Shown piece after piece: positions 8,941 to 19,575 of a DNA stretch of 64,000 nucleotides; the stretch's first letter is position 1; every line of letters begins with the position of its first letter. A program made the translations under genes and the position numbers. Source of the DNA: Aquabacterium sp. A3 (GTDB taxonomy: Bacteria; Pseudomonadota; Gammaproteobacteria; Burkholderiales; Burkholderiaceae_C); the NCBI RefSeq assembly GCF_038069945.1, contig NZ_JBBPEV010000001.1, forward strand, positions 1,612,001 to 1,676,000, written 5' to 3'. The notes under the pieces are model-generated. The model was not told the DNA's origin and ran no database searches. It worked only from the letters and a program-made list of their open reading frames with translations.

Positions 8941-8959
8941 AACCCGGCACACGGGTTTT
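8941..8959 (+). terminator. Intrinsic terminator of the RRM gene
   Basis: AACCCG-GCACA-CGGGTT stem followed by TT, 9 nt after the stop codon of the RRM gene. The short stem and brief T-run suggest moderate strength. Confidence 0.6.
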
Positions 8960-8985
8960 CGGGGGCTGCGCGACAATCATGACCC

Positions 8986-9180
8986 ATGGACCAGTCGCCA
9001 GCTCCCGATCCTGACCTTGCGGTCGACCCGATGCCCCAGCAGCCCGAACCGCCAGACCTCAACGCCTGTTGCGGTAACGGCTGCGATCCGTGCATTTTTG
9101 ATCTGCACGACATGGCCATGGCGGAATACCGTCAGGCCATGAAGGCCTGGCAGGCTCGCCAGAGCCTCAAACCATCTTGA
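8986..9180 (+). CDS. Small Cys-rich protein, oxidoreductase-like (Oxidored-like) N-terminal domain family
   Basis: 64 residues: a Pro/Asp-rich head, then the signature NACCGNGCDPCIFDLHDMAMAEYRQAMK with four cysteines (CC-x3-C-x2-C). This matches the small oxidoreductase-like domain also found in eukaryotic mitochondrial proteins; its biochemical role is not settled. The final 14 nt overlap the convergent chemoreceptor gene. Confidence 0.8.
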   Translation: MDQSPAPDPDLAVDPMPQQPEPPDLNACCGNGCDPCIFDLHDMAMAEYRQAMKAWQARQSLKPS

Positions 9181-10714
9181 AGAACGACACGGCCTGCACC
9201 ATGCGGTCGGCCTGCTGCTTGAGGCTTTCTGCCGCAGCGGCACTTTGTTCCACCAGTGCAGCGTTCTGCTGCGTGACCTGGTCCATCTGATTGACGGCGT
9301 CCGTCACCTGCGACACCCCGCGGCTTTGTTCGCCGCTGGCTGAACTGATCTCGCCCACGATGTCATTGACACGGCGAATGGCGGCCAGGATGTCCTGCAT
9401 GCGCTGACCGGCCTCATCCACCAGGGTGCCGCCCTGCTCGACTTGCTGGACGCTGCCCGTGATCAGGCTCTTGATCTCGCGGGCCGCTTCGGCGCTGCGC
9501 TGGGCCAGACTGCGCACCTCGCCTGCCACCACGGCAAACCCGCGCCCTTGTTCGCCTGCGCGGGCCGCCTCCACGGCCGCATTGAGCGCCAGGATGTTGG
9601 TCTGAAAGGCAATGCCATCGATGACGCCGATGATGTCGCCGATCTTGCGGCTCGAGTCGTTGATGCCCCGCATGGTGTTCACCACCTGCGAGAACACCTG
9701 ACCGCCCTGGGTGGCCGCGTCGGTGGCGCTCTTGGCCAACTGGTCGGCCTGCGAGGCGTTTTCTGCGTTCAGGCGCAGGGTTTCGCTCAATTGGATCATG
9801 GTGGCTGCGGTTTGCTGCAAGGCGCTGGCCTGCTCTTCGGTGCGCTGGCTCAGGTCCAGGTTGCCCTGGGCAATTTCAGAGCTGGCGCCCGCCACCCCTT
9901 CAGCTTGATGGCGCACCACGCCCACGGCGCTGGACAGCGCGTCTTTCAAGCGCAGCAGCGCCTGCTGCAGGTCGCCGAGTTCATCGGCCCGGTCGGTGCG
10001 TACCGCCACCGTCAAGTCCCCGCGTGACACGCGGTCCACCGCCCCGATCACGTTCAGCAGGGGCGCTGTCACCGAGCGGGTCACCAGCCAGGCCAAACCA
10101 CCGGCCGTCAACAGACTGCAGACGCACACCAGCAGCAAACCACTTTGCAGTTGCCCCAGGGTGTGATCGACGGCAACGCCGCTCTGGTTCATGAGGTCTT
10201 CCTGGTAGGTGGTCAGCTCTGCCAGGTGGCGTTCGTAATCCTGCAGGCGGGGGCGCAATTGGCTGATCAACAGATCGGAGGCGGCATCTTGGTCGTGCGC
10301 GGTCGCCACCGCGATGAAGGCCTCCAGAGCGTGTGCGTACGCCTGCCTGGCGACTTCGGCCTGGGTGAGCAGTGTTTTGCCCCGCTCACTGTGGATGGTG
10401 GTGTGCAAGGCCTGGTAGAGATCAGACGCCTTGGCCCGGGAGGTGTCGAGCGCGGCCAACTCATCGCGTCGAATCTGCAGGTCTTCCAAAAACGCCAGAT
10501 CCCCCACGATGCGGGCTTGCAGGTTCAACTCAGCCCGGATCTGGTGCACCTGTTTGACCTTGGGGTAGCGGTCTTGCAGCACCATGTCTACCTCGGTGTT
10601 CGTGACCCGCAAGCCCAACCACGAGAGCGCCGACACCAACAGCACCAGCGACAACACAGCGCCGAAGCCCCAAGCCAAACGAGCGCCGATCTTCATGTGA
10701 TGGAAAAACCGCAT
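9167..10714 (-). CDS. Methyl-accepting chemotaxis protein
   Basis: Transmembrane chemoreceptor of 515 residues. TM1 lies near residues 10-33 (WGFGAVLSLVLLVSALSWLG), followed by a four-helix-bundle periplasmic domain (about 35-185), TM2 (about 190-212, LLLVCVCSLLTAGGLAWLV), HAMP (RSVTAPL...AVDRVSRGDL) and the signalling hairpin with the near-universal tip [32 protein letters not shown]. It lacks a C-terminal NWETF-type CheR/CheB tether and ends AVSFFKMV. It is monocistronic, and its ligand cannot be told from the sequence. The 3' end overlaps the convergent small gene by 14 nt. Confidence 0.95.
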   Translation of the reverse strand: MRFFHHMKIGARLAWGFGAVLSLVLLVSALSWLGLRVTNTEVDMVLQDRYPKVKQVHQIRAELNLQARIVGDLAFLEDLQIRRDELAALDTSRAKASDLYQALHTTIHSERGKTLLTQAEVARQAYAHALEAFIAVATAHDQDAASDLLISQLRPRLQDYERHLAELTTYQEDLMNQSGVAVDHTLGQLQSGLLLVCVCSLLTAGGLAWLVTRSVTAPLLNVIGAVDRVSRGDLTVAVRTDRADELGDLQQALLRLKDALSSAVGVVRHQAEGVAGASSEIAQGNLDLSQRTEEQASALQQTAATMIQLSETLRLNAENASQADQLAKSATDAATQGGQVFSQVVNTMRGINDSSRKIGDIIGVIDGIAFQTNILALNAAVEAARAGEQGRGFAVVAGEVRSLAQRSAEAAREIKSLITGSVQQVEQGGTLVDEAGQRMQDILAAIRRVNDIVGEISSASGEQSRGVSQVTDAVNQMDQVTQQNAALVEQSAAAAESLKQQADRMVQAVSFFKMV

Positions 10715-10801
10715 GGCCGATGTCCCAAGGATGCCTATCTGACGGCATATCGACAGCCACAGGTCAGACCTGAGTCGGGCGCAGCACTGGCCACGGAATG
10801 T

Positions 10802-12090
10802 TCACGGTTTTAAGGCCGCTTCTCTCAGTTTGTCTTTTTTGCTCTTGCGCTTGCCCTTGATGCCGCCCGTGCCGTCTGGGTCGGTCAGCGGGTTGCGCAA
10901 GGGCGGTGGCTGGGTGGGCTCGGTCTGCGTCATCTCGAAGCCCGGCAATTGTTCACGCGGCACGCGCAGGCCCTGGCGTTTTTCGATGAGGCGGAAGTGC
11001 GCCTCGGTATCGGCGTTGACGAAACTGATCGCCACGCCGCTGTGACCGGCGCGCGCGGTGCGGCCAATGCGGTGGATGTGGTCGTCGGGTGAGCGCGGCA
11101 GGTCGAAGTTGACCACGGCCGGCAAGGCCTCGACATGCAGGCCGCGGGCGGCCAGGTCGGTGGCCACCACCACCTGCAACTCGCCGGCCTTGAAGGCGCG
11201 CAGCACCTCGCGGCGGGCGCCCTGGCTGGCGTCGGCATGGAAGGCCGCCGCCCTGAAGCCGTGCTTGACCAGCTTGGCGGCCACCATGTCGCACGCATGA
11301 CGCGTGGCCACGAACACCAGCACCTGGCGCCAGCCTTCGTGCTTGATCAGATGGCGCAGCAGCGGCGAGCGCTGGGCCGCGTCCACCTGGATGGCTCGCT
11401 GGTGGATGTCGGGCACCGACACGGTGGACGCACTCAGGTCGATGCGCACGGGATCGGTCAACAGCCGCGCGGCCAGGGCCTCGATGGCCGGCTCGAAGGT
11501 GGCCGAACACAGCAGGTGCTGCCGGCGTGCGGGCAACAAGGCCAGCACGCGGTTCAGCTCATCTTCAAAGCCCTTGTCCAGCAGGCGGTCGGCCTCGTCC
11601 AGCACCAGGGTCTGCACGCCGTCCAGGCTCAGGGCGTTGTGCTCGATCAGGTCCAGCAGGCGACCGGGCGTGGCCACCACGATGTCGGCCCCACCGCGCA
11701 AGCCCAGCATCTGCGTGTTGATGGACACCCCACCGAACACGCAGCCCCAGCGCAGCGGCGCCTGAATGTGGGCCGACAGGTCGCGCAGCGTTTCGCCCAC
11801 CTGCAAGGCCAGCTCGCGCGTGGGCACGAGCACCAGAGCCTGCGTGGGTCGGCGGCCAGGCGTCAGGCGCCGGCCCGAGGCCTCGAAGCGGATTTCGATC
11901 TGCTGCAGCAGGGGCAGCACATAGGCCAGGGTCTTGCCTGAGCCGGTGGGCGCCAGGGCCAGAACATCGCGCCCGGCCAGCGCCGCCGGAATGGCCGCCG
12001 CCTGCACGGGCGTCGCGTCGACCAGGTCGGCATCGGCCAGTGCCTGCTGCAGCGAGGGCAACAGGCCCAGCGCGTTCAAAGGTACCTCGC

Positions 12091-12094
<4 letters not shown>
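10802..12094 (-). CDS. DEAD-box RNA helicase (RhlE-like)
   Basis: ATP-dependent RNA helicase of 430 residues. The core motifs appear in order: Q-motif region (ATPVQAAAIPAAL), motif I APTGSGKT, Ia PTRELA, Ib TPGRL, II VLDEADRLLDKGF, III SAT, then ARGLHVEAL and motif VI HRIGRTARAG. The short Lys-rich tail (KGKRKSKKDKLREAALKP) resembles RhlE-type basic extensions. Its ATG overlaps the stop codon of dbpA by 4 nt, so it is translationally coupled to a second DEAD-box helicase. A role in ribosome assembly or mRNA turnover is family inference. Confidence 0.92.
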
Positions 12095-13500
<1,406 letters not shown>

Positions 13501-13514
13501 GTGATTCAGCCCCA

Positions 13515-14411
13515 TCATCCCCAATGGGCCGGCGCGTCGGTCGAGATGGCTTCGCTGCGGTGCCGGGGCACTTCGCACAGGCCTTGCGCATCCTGCACGG
13601 CCCGCACGCTGATGCGTGGCGCCTGCGATTGCACCGAGCCAAAGATCGTGGCAAACGACACATCGGCCGCATCACGCCCGGTGCCAAAACGCACAAAGCC
13701 CATGGGAATGGCGGTGCCCGAGGGGTCAAAGATGTACCACCGCCCACCCAGAAAGACCTCCACATAGGCATGAAAGTCGGTGGGGCCCAAGGCCGGATCG
13801 GCGCCAAAGTCGATGCCGGTGGCAAAGCGCGCCGGGATGTTGAGCGCACGACACAGCGCGATCATCAGGTGCGCAAAGTCGCGGCACACGCCCCGGCCCT
13901 CGTTGAGCGTGTCCATGGCCGAGGTGGCGCTGGTGGTGGTGTTGCCCTCGAACTTGACGCGACGCCGCACCCAATCCTGGATGGCCACCACGCGACTGTA
14001 GCCCTGGGGCAGCCCGCCAAACTCGGCCATCACCAAAGGGCCCAGCAGGTCCGACTGGCAATAGCGGCTGGGATAGATGTAGCTCAGCACCTCGGTGGGC
14101 AGGCGGGCCACCGGGGTCTCGGCGATCAACTCAGGCGCACACAGGTGGTGGTGCAGATCCACCGTGGCGTGGTAGTTCACCCGCAGGGGACCGGCCCAGG
14201 CACTGAGGCGCAGGTAGCGGTTCAGGCTGACCGGGTCGGCAAACAGCTGAGGCAGCACGGCCTGGTTGATGTTCAGGCACTCGCTGTGGATCACCTGACA
14301 ACGCGTGTGCGCACCGTGGATGTTGAAGACGAAATCGGCACCCGGGGGCGCGACCTCGTAATGCAGGTCGATGGACAGTTCAATGCGGACCAAGGGAATC
14401 TCCAGGGCCAC
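13515..14411 (-). CDS. Transglutaminase-like superfamily protein
   Basis: 298 residues with an N-terminal beta domain (transglutaminase N-terminal type) and a cysteine-protease-like core. The catalytic triad is visible: Cys in NEGRGVCRDFAHLMIALCR, His in GPTDFHAYVEVFLGGRW, and Asp in YIFDPSG. No signal peptide is seen, so it is probably cytoplasmic. Homologues occur widely and are often linked to protease or peptide-ligase-like activity; the substrate is unknown. It lies 14 nt upstream of dbpA on the same strand, so the two may be co-transcribed by chance of packing. Confidence 0.88.
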   Translation of the reverse strand: MALEIPLVRIELSIDLHYEVAPPGADFVFNIHGAHTRCQVIHSECLNINQAVLPQLFADPVSLNRYLRLSAWAGPLRVNYHATVDLHHHLCAPELIAETPVARLPTEVLSYIYPSRYCQSDLLGPLVMAEFGGLPQGYSRVVAIQDWVRRRVKFEGNTTTSATSAMDTLNEGRGVCRDFAHLMIALCRALNIPARFATGIDFGADPALGPTDFHAYVEVFLGGRWYIFDPSGTAIPMGFVRFGTGRDAADVSFATIFGSVQSQAPRISVRAVQDAQGLCEVPRHRSEAISTDAPAHWG

Positions 14412-14483
14412 ACACGAACGCGACCAACTCTTTCACCGCCATTGTCGCCGATTGCCGCGCGGCGCGCAGCAATCTCCTGGCCA

Positions 14484-14765
14484 TCAGTCGGAGATCACCA
14501 CCCCCGGCATGAAGGCGACGCGCCCCTTGATCTCTTGCGCGGCCTCGGTGGGCTCGGGGTAGAACCACACGGCGTCAGGCTTCATCTCGCCATTGACGAA
14601 CAGGCTCAGCCACTGCGCCTGCCCCTTCCACACGCAGCTGCTGCGGTGGTTGCTGAAGGTGGTGTATTCATCCTTCAGCGCGTGGCGCGGGAAGTAGTGG
14701 TTCCCTTCGAGGGTGACGATGTCGTCGCTCTCGGCGATGACGACGCCATTCCAGATGGCTTTCAT
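14484..14765 (-). CDS. DUF427 domain protein
   Basis: 93-residue single-domain protein matching the DUF427 pattern: KAIWNGVVIAESDD at the start, EGNHYFPRHALKDEY, then SSCVWKGQAQWLSLFVNGE and AVWFYPEPTEAAQEIKGRVAF. DUF427 proteins form a small beta barrel of unknown biochemical role. Start ATG 14765. Nothing in the neighbourhood fixes its role. Confidence 0.88.
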   Translation of the reverse strand: MKAIWNGVVIAESDDIVTLEGNHYFPRHALKDEYTTFSNHRSSCVWKGQAQWLSLFVNGEMKPDAVWFYPEPTEAAQEIKGRVAFMPGVVISD

Positions 14766-14801
14766 GGGGGTGTCCTGTGGCGGTGATCGATGCCGCGCAT
14801 G

Positions 14802-16007
14802 CTACGCGGTTTCTGGCGTGGCTTCGCGCGCAGCATGGGCCGCTTGCAGGCGCCACAACTGCCAGGCGATGGTGCCCAGGGCCGCGAGCAGCCCCATCGT
14901 GAGCACCGGCCAGCCCCCGTGCTGCCACAACCAGCCCCCCAGGTAGCCCAGCAGGCTGCCACCCACGTAATAGCTCAGCAGGTACAAGGCGGTGGCCTGG
15001 CTTTTCAGGGCGCCCGCCTCGCGGCCCACCCAGCCCGAGCACACCGCGTGCAGCGCAAAAAAGCCAAACGTCATCACCGCCAAGCCTGGCACGAACACGG
15101 GCAAGGACGGCACCAGCGCCAAACCCAGCCCCACGGCCGTCACGGCGGCCATGCGCATGGCGGCACGGTACAGGCCCCAACGCGCGGTGAGGCGACCACT
15201 GATGCCCGACGACACCACGCCGGCCAGGTAACACGCAAAGATGAGCCCCACCTGGGTGGCCGGCAGATCAAAAGGCGGGGACTGAAGGTGAAAACTGGCG
15301 TAGTTGTACGCCGCCACGAACAGGCCAGAGGCCAGACCACCACACACGAACAAGCGCGGCAGGCGCGGATGGCTCAGCAAGGCGTGCCAGGTGCGCCAGC
15401 CCACCCAGGCCGAAGCCCCAGCGGAGGCTGAGGCAGCAGGCGAGACCGACTGGGCCGGCAACACCCGCGCCACCAGGACGATGGCGATCAGGCTGAGCGC
15501 GGACACCACCACCAGCGCCACTGGCCAGCTCACCAGGTCGGCGCTGACGCCAACGCCCACCCGCCCGCACATGCCGCCCATGGCCGTGCCGGCCACGTAC
15601 AAGCCCATGGCCGACGACATCTTGTGCCCCGGCACGGCATCGGCCACATAGGCCATGGCCGTGGCCGGCACAGCCCCCAGGCACAGGCCCAGCAGGGTGC
15701 GACAGACCAGCACCTGCATCCACGTCTGGCTGAACGCCGCCAGAACATTGAACACGGCCGCCAGACTCAGGGCGGCCAACATCAGGCGCCGCCGGTCCAG
15801 CGCCGGCGTGCGCACCGCACCCCAGAAGATGGTGAGCGCCAAGGCACTGGTGGACAGGGACAAGGCCAGGGCGCTGTCGGCCGCACTGATGCTGAACTGC
15901 TGCGCGAACGTGGGCAGCAGCGGCTGCGTGGCGTACAGCAAGGCGAAGGTGACGAAGCCCACCAGGAACATGGCGCCCTGGGTCTGGCCGATGGAAGACT
16001 GGCTCAT
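14802..16007 (-). CDS. MFS transporter, YnfM-like
   Basis: Major facilitator of 401 residues with twelve predicted membrane helices. The loop-2/3 region reads FWGAVRTPALDRRRLMLAAL, the TM4-5 region reads VCRTLLGLCLGAVPATAMAYV, and a central cytoplasmic loop (SPAASASAGASAWVGWRTWHA) separates the halves. The layout and the divergent LysR partner 78 nt away resemble the enterobacterial ynfM/ynfL pair. Substrate unknown; probably efflux of small molecules. Confidence 0.88.
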   Translation of the reverse strand: MSQSSIGQTQGAMFLVGFVTFALLYATQPLLPTFAQQFSISAADSALALSLSTSALALTIFWGAVRTPALDRRRLMLAALSLAAVFNVLAAFSQTWMQVLVCRTLLGLCLGAVPATAMAYVADAVPGHKMSSAMGLYVAGTAMGGMCGRVGVGVSADLVSWPVALVVVSALSLIAIVLVARVLPAQSVSPAASASAGASAWVGWRTWHALLSHPRLPRLFVCGGLASGLFVAAYNYASFHLQSPPFDLPATQVGLIFACYLAGVVSSGISGRLTARWGLYRAAMRMAAVTAVGLGLALVPSLPVFVPGLAVMTFGFFALHAVCSGWVGREAGALKSQATALYLLSYYVGGSLLGYLGGWLWQHGGWPVLTMGLLAALGTIAWQLWRLQAAHAAREATPETA

Positions 16008-16085
16008 GTGCCGGCATTCTTGCCTTGCCTCGTGAATACGTCCAATATATTGTCAGAGATACTTTCATATGTACTGCGTATATCC

Positions 16086-17000
16086 ATGGAGCTTCGACAC
16101 CTGCGCTACTTTCTGACGGTGGCCGACGAGGGCAGCGTCACACGGGCCGCCGAGCGCCTGCACATCAGTCAGCCCCCCTTGAGCCAGCAGATCAAAGAGC
16201 TGGAGCGCATGGTGGGCGTGACCTTGTTCGAACGCACCTCGCAGGGCATGACGCTGACCGCCGCAGGGATGGCCTTTCGCACCGAGGCACAACGCAGCCT
16301 GCAGGCGGCGCAGGACGCCCGACAGGCCGCCCTGCGCGCCGCCCAGGGGCACACCGGCACGCTGCGGGTGGGCTTCACCACCTCGGCCGCCTTCCACCCC
16401 GTCGTGACGGGCTCCTTGCAGGCCTTTCGGTCGGCCTGGCCCGAGGTGCAGGTGCTGCTGGAAGAAAGCAACACCACGCGGCTGAGTGAGGCGCTCTTGT
16501 CCGGCACCCTGGATGCCGCCTTTGTGCGCCCCGGCGGCCAGGCGCCCGGCGCACTGCGGCTGCAACCCTTCAAGGACGAGCCCATGAAAGTGGTGCTGCC
16601 CGCCAGCCACCCCCTGGCCGGGCAACGCCGCATCGCCCTGCACCGCCTGGCCAAAGAGCCATTTGTGCTGTTCCCGCGTTCGGTGGGCCCGGGCCTGCAC
16701 GATGCCGTGGTGCAGGCCTGTCGAGACGCTGGCTTCGAGCCGCTGCGCGGTCCCGAAACCCTGCAGCTGTCGTCGGTGATCAACCTGGTGGCCGCCGGCA
16801 TGGGGGTCTCGGTGGTGCCTGATTCGCTGACACAGATCCAGCTGCCTGGCGTGCGCTACCTGGGCATCCACGGCACGGCCCCCAAGGCCAGTCTGGCACT
16901 GGCCTGGCCGCACCACTGCAACACCCCCACCGTGCAGAATCTGGCTCAGATCGCCAACGCGCTCGGCGAACGCGCGCCCCTCAGGACCACCGCCCCATGA
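16086..17000 (+). CDS. LysR-family regulator divergent from the MFS transporter (YnfL-like)
   Basis: 304 residues from ATG 16086 (MELRHLRYFLTVADEGSVT), the canonical LysR start. The HTH is TRAAERLHISQPPLSQQIKELE (about residues 19-40) and the effector-binding domain runs from about residue 90. The 78-nt divergent gap to the MFS gene is AT-rich compared with its surroundings and contains alternating AT steps (around 16046-16083) that could serve as promoter and operator. Its ATGA end couples it to the downstream TRIC-family gene. Regulation of the transporter is inferred from arrangement. Confidence 0.9.
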   Translation: MELRHLRYFLTVADEGSVTRAAERLHISQPPLSQQIKELERMVGVTLFERTSQGMTLTAAGMAFRTEAQRSLQAAQDARQAALRAAQGHTGTLRVGFTTSAAFHPVVTGSLQAFRSAWPEVQVLLEESNTTRLSEALLSGTLDAAFVRPGGQAPGALRLQPFKDEPMKVVLPASHPLAGQRRIALHRLAKEPFVLFPRSVGPGLHDAVVQACRDAGFEPLRGPETLQLSSVINLVAAGMGVSVVPDSLTQIQLPGVRYLGIHGTAPKASLALAWPHHCNTPTVQNLAQIANALGERAPLRTTAP

Positions 17001-17620
17001 ACCACCTGCTCACGGCCATCGAAGTGGCTGCCATGATCGCCTTCGCCCTGTCAGGCGTGTTCGAGGCCGCACGCAAACGCCTGGATGCGGTGGGCGTGTG
17101 CGTGGTGGCCGGACTGGCGGCGTTTGGCGGCGGCACCCTGCGGGACGTGCTGCTGGACCGGCGCCCCTTTTTCTGGGTAGAGAACGCGGTGTGGCTGTGG
17201 GGCTTGCTGGCGCTGTGCGCCACCGTGATGCTCTTCATGCGCACACAGCACGTGGCCCCCACCGAGCGCGCCATGCAATGGCCCGACGCGCTGGGCCTGG
17301 GCCTGTTCACGGCCAGTGGCACGCAGATCGCACTGCAGGCGGGGTCGCCCGCCCTGGTGGCGGTGCTGATGGGCGTGATCACCGCCACCTTTGGCGGTGT
17401 GCTGCGCGACATCGTGTGCAACGAGATCCCGGCCCTGCTGCGCGACCATCGGCCTTATGCCGTCTGCGCCTTCGTGGGGGCCTGGGTGGTGGTGGCCCTG
17501 CCCTGGTTGGGCGCCGAGCCCTGGCAGGCCATGCTGGCCGGGGGCCTGGTCAGCGCCTTGTTGCGCATCGCGGCGCTGTGGACGGGCTATACGCTGCCGC
17601 GATGGTCTGCTGGACCATGA
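16997..17620 (+). CDS. TRIC-type cation channel family protein (YicG/UPF0126)
   Basis: 207-residue integral membrane protein with two repeated three-helix units plus a seventh helix. Each repeat carries the family's glycine-rich kink: GLAAFGGGTLRDVLLDRRPFFW in the first and GVITATFGGVLRDIVCNEIP in the second. Bacterial TRIC homologues are homotrimeric monovalent-cation channels. The ATG overlaps the LysR stop (ATGA, 16997-17000), so the two are co-translated, which is unusual for a channel gene and may reflect packing only. Confidence 0.92.
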   Translation: MNHLLTAIEVAAMIAFALSGVFEAARKRLDAVGVCVVAGLAAFGGGTLRDVLLDRRPFFWVENAVWLWGLLALCATVMLFMRTQHVAPTERAMQWPDALGLGLFTASGTQIALQAGSPALVAVLMGVITATFGGVLRDIVCNEIPALLRDHRPYAVCAFVGAWVVVALPWLGAEPWQAMLAGGLVSALLRIAALWTGYTLPRWSAGP

Positions 17621-17638
17621 ACCTGGCGCGCAGCCCCA

Positions 17639-18241
17639 TCAATCGGCTGAGAACAGATCGCTGTCGTGCGGCACCGCCCGCACCCGCACCATGCGTTGGA
17701 AAAACAGGCTGTTGGGCACGCGCAGCACCGCAGGGGCCTCGCCCTCTGTGGCGGGCTCACGCAGGGTGGTGTAGATCAGGTTGATGTCCATGACCTCGCC
17801 GCCCACGCCGGGCTTTTCTCCACCTTCCAGCAACTCGATGTGGTCTTGCAGGCGGAATGGCCGGGTGGTGAACAGCAGCATCGAACAAAAGATGTTGGAC
17901 AGCACGCTCCAGGCCGCAAAAAACGCCACGGCCGCCACGGTGGCAAAGCCCGTGAACGCCGTCCACAGCACCGTGCCAGAGACGCCAAAGCGGTCCAGGA
18001 TGAGCAGCACCACACTGGCGAAAATGACGAAGCCCCCGACCCGGCGAGCGCCCACCGCCAGCTCCAGCGGCAGTCGGTATTTGTCAGCCAGGCGCAGCAC
18101 GAAACGGTGCAGCAAGCGGCGCACCAACAGGGCCACCAGAACGATCAGCACCACCTGCGCGCCCAGCACGATGAGGTCGAACCAGGGGTCGGCCCAGGCG
18201 GGCAGCATGGCTTTGATGCGTTGAATGGGCATGAGGGGCAT
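17639..18241 (-). CDS. Short MscS-like mechanosensitive channel protein
   Basis: 200 residues, against about 286 for E. coli MscS. Two N-terminal membrane helices (about 21-45, 68-88) precede a pore-helix-like segment and the MscS-type turn TTRPFRLQDHIELLEGG, then a beta domain (GEVMDINLIYTTLREP, VLRVPNSLFFQRMVRV). The C-terminal alpha/beta vestibule domain is absent: the protein ends RAVPHDSDLFSAD shortly after the beta domain. The reading frame is intact, so this is a short family variant and not an obvious pseudogene. Related short MscS-domain proteins exist in betaproteobacteria. Gating and function are unknown. Confidence 0.8.
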   Translation of the reverse strand: MPLMPIQRIKAMLPAWADPWFDLIVLGAQVVLIVLVALLVRRLLHRFVLRLADKYRLPLELAVGARRVGGFVIFASVVLLILDRFGVSGTVLWTAFTGFATVAAVAFFAAWSVLSNIFCSMLLFTTRPFRLQDHIELLEGGEKPGVGGEVMDINLIYTTLREPATEGEAPAVLRVPNSLFFQRMVRVRAVPHDSDLFSAD

Positions 18242-18299
18242 CAGGTCATTCTAGTGGCCGCTTGGGCCGACAATATCGCCTGAACATGCGCTGCACACC

Positions 18300-19094
18300 A
18301 TGAGCCGACTTCCCACCTACTTCTTGTCCCACGGCGGTGGCCCCTGGCCCTGGGTGGACGGCATGCGTGATCTGTTTGCGCGATCGGCGCAGGCGTTTTC
18401 GGCCATCCCCGGCACCTTGCCGCAGCGCCCCAAGGCCGTGCTGATGATCACCGGTCACTGGGAAGCCCCCGGCTTTGCCGTGTCCACGGGCGAGCACCCG
18501 CCCATGGACTACGACTACAGCGGTTTTCCGCCGCACACCTACGCGCTGCAATACCCGGCGCCGGGCCACCCCGCCTTGGCGGCGCGCGTGATGAGCCTGA
18601 TGCAGGCGCATGGCCTGTCGTGCGTGGGCGACCCCACCCGGGGTTACGACCATGGCACCTTCGTGCCCTTGCACTTCATGTTCCCCCAGGCCGATGTGCC
18701 GGTGGTGCTGCTGTCCTTGAAGCACGGCTACGACGTGGCGTCCCACCTGAAGGCCGGCGAGGCCATCGCGCCCCTGCGCGACGAGGGCGTGCTGATCGTG
18801 GGCAGCGGGCTGACCTTCCACAACATGCGCGGCTTCGGCCAACCATCGTCCACACCCGTCGCCCAGGCCTTCGAGCACTTTCTGCACGAGGTCGTCACCA
18901 TGCCTTCGGCCGCCACGCGCCACCAGGCCTTGATGAACTGGACACAAGCGCCCGGCGCCCGCCAGGCCCATCCGCGTGAAGACCACCTGCTGCCCCTGAT
19001 GGTGGTGGCGGGCGCCGCCGGTGACGACCCCGGGCAGCGCGTGCTGCTGGAGCATGCGCTGGCGGTGGACATGGGCTCGTACCGATTTGGCTGA
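18300..19094 (+). CDS. Class III extradiol dioxygenase-like protein (DODA/YgiD family)
   Basis: 264 residues of the LigB-type extradiol ring-cleavage fold. Metal-ligand regions are visible: SHGGGPWPW near the N-terminus (His11), ITGHWEAP, GYDHGTFVPLHFMFP, VGSGLTFHNMR, and a C-terminal REDHLLPLMVVAGAAG. This is the 4,5-DOPA-dioxygenase-like branch (YgiD in E. coli), which is zinc- or iron-dependent and acts on catechol-like substrates. The true substrate is unknown. It lies 8 nt before a Cys-cluster gene on the same strand. Confidence 0.92.
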   Translation: MSRLPTYFLSHGGGPWPWVDGMRDLFARSAQAFSAIPGTLPQRPKAVLMITGHWEAPGFAVSTGEHPPMDYDYSGFPPHTYALQYPAPGHPALAARVMSLMQAHGLSCVGDPTRGYDHGTFVPLHFMFPQADVPVVLLSLKHGYDVASHLKAGEAIAPLRDEGVLIVGSGLTFHNMRGFGQPSSTPVAQAFEHFLHEVVTMPSAATRHQALMNWTQAPGARQAHPREDHLLPLMVVAGAAGDDPGQRVLLEHALAVDMGSYRFG

Positions 19095-19102
19095 ACCAGA
19101 CC

Positions 19103-19510
19103 ATGCGCTCATCCATCCACATCGTCGACGTGGACCGCGTCGAGACCTGGTCGCGCTACCGCCCTGGCCTGTGCGACCGCTGCGCCGCCAACTGCTGCAC
19201 CATGCCACTGGAAGTGAAGCTGCCCGACCTGGTGCGCCTGGGCCTGGTCGACCCCTTCGAGGCCGACCATGAAGAGCCCAAGCAGATTGCCAAGCGCCTT
19301 CTGAAGATTGGGGCCATCGACCGTTTCAACATCAAGCACGGCATCTTCACGATGGCGCGCCGCGCCAGCGGTGACTGCCAGTACCTGGACGCCCGCTCAC
19401 GGCGCTGCACGGTGTACGAGCGCCGCCCCGACACCTGCCGCAAGCACCCGCAGGTGGGGCCTCGGCCGGGGTATTGCCCGTATGGGGCCCGCGTCGACAA
19501 AACGACCTGA
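19103..19510 (+). CDS. YkgJ-family cysteine cluster protein
   Basis: 135 residues with the Cys pattern of the family thought to bind a metal or Fe-S cluster: CDRCAANCCTM (about residues 24-34), DCQYLDARSRRCTVYERRPDTCRKHP, then YCPYG. The role of the family is unknown. Probably co-transcribed with the preceding dioxygenase gene (8-nt gap), which might imply a shared oxidative process, but this is speculative. Confidence 0.88.
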   Translation: MRSSIHIVDVDRVETWSRYRPGLCDRCAANCCTMPLEVKLPDLVRLGLVDPFEADHEEPKQIAKRLLKIGAIDRFNIKHGIFTMARRASGDCQYLDARSRRCTVYERRPDTCRKHPQVGPRPGYCPYGARVDKTT

Positions 19511-19575
19511 GGCGCTCCGACACCAGCCCCCCCGGACACGGGGTGAGCCGAGCGCTCACTCGCACGCCTAACGTT

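Noticed and set aside
17639..18241. Pseudogene call for the short MscS-like gene
   Set aside because: The frame is uninterrupted, with a normal start and stop and a conserved pore and beta domain. Short family members exist, so truncation alone is not decay.
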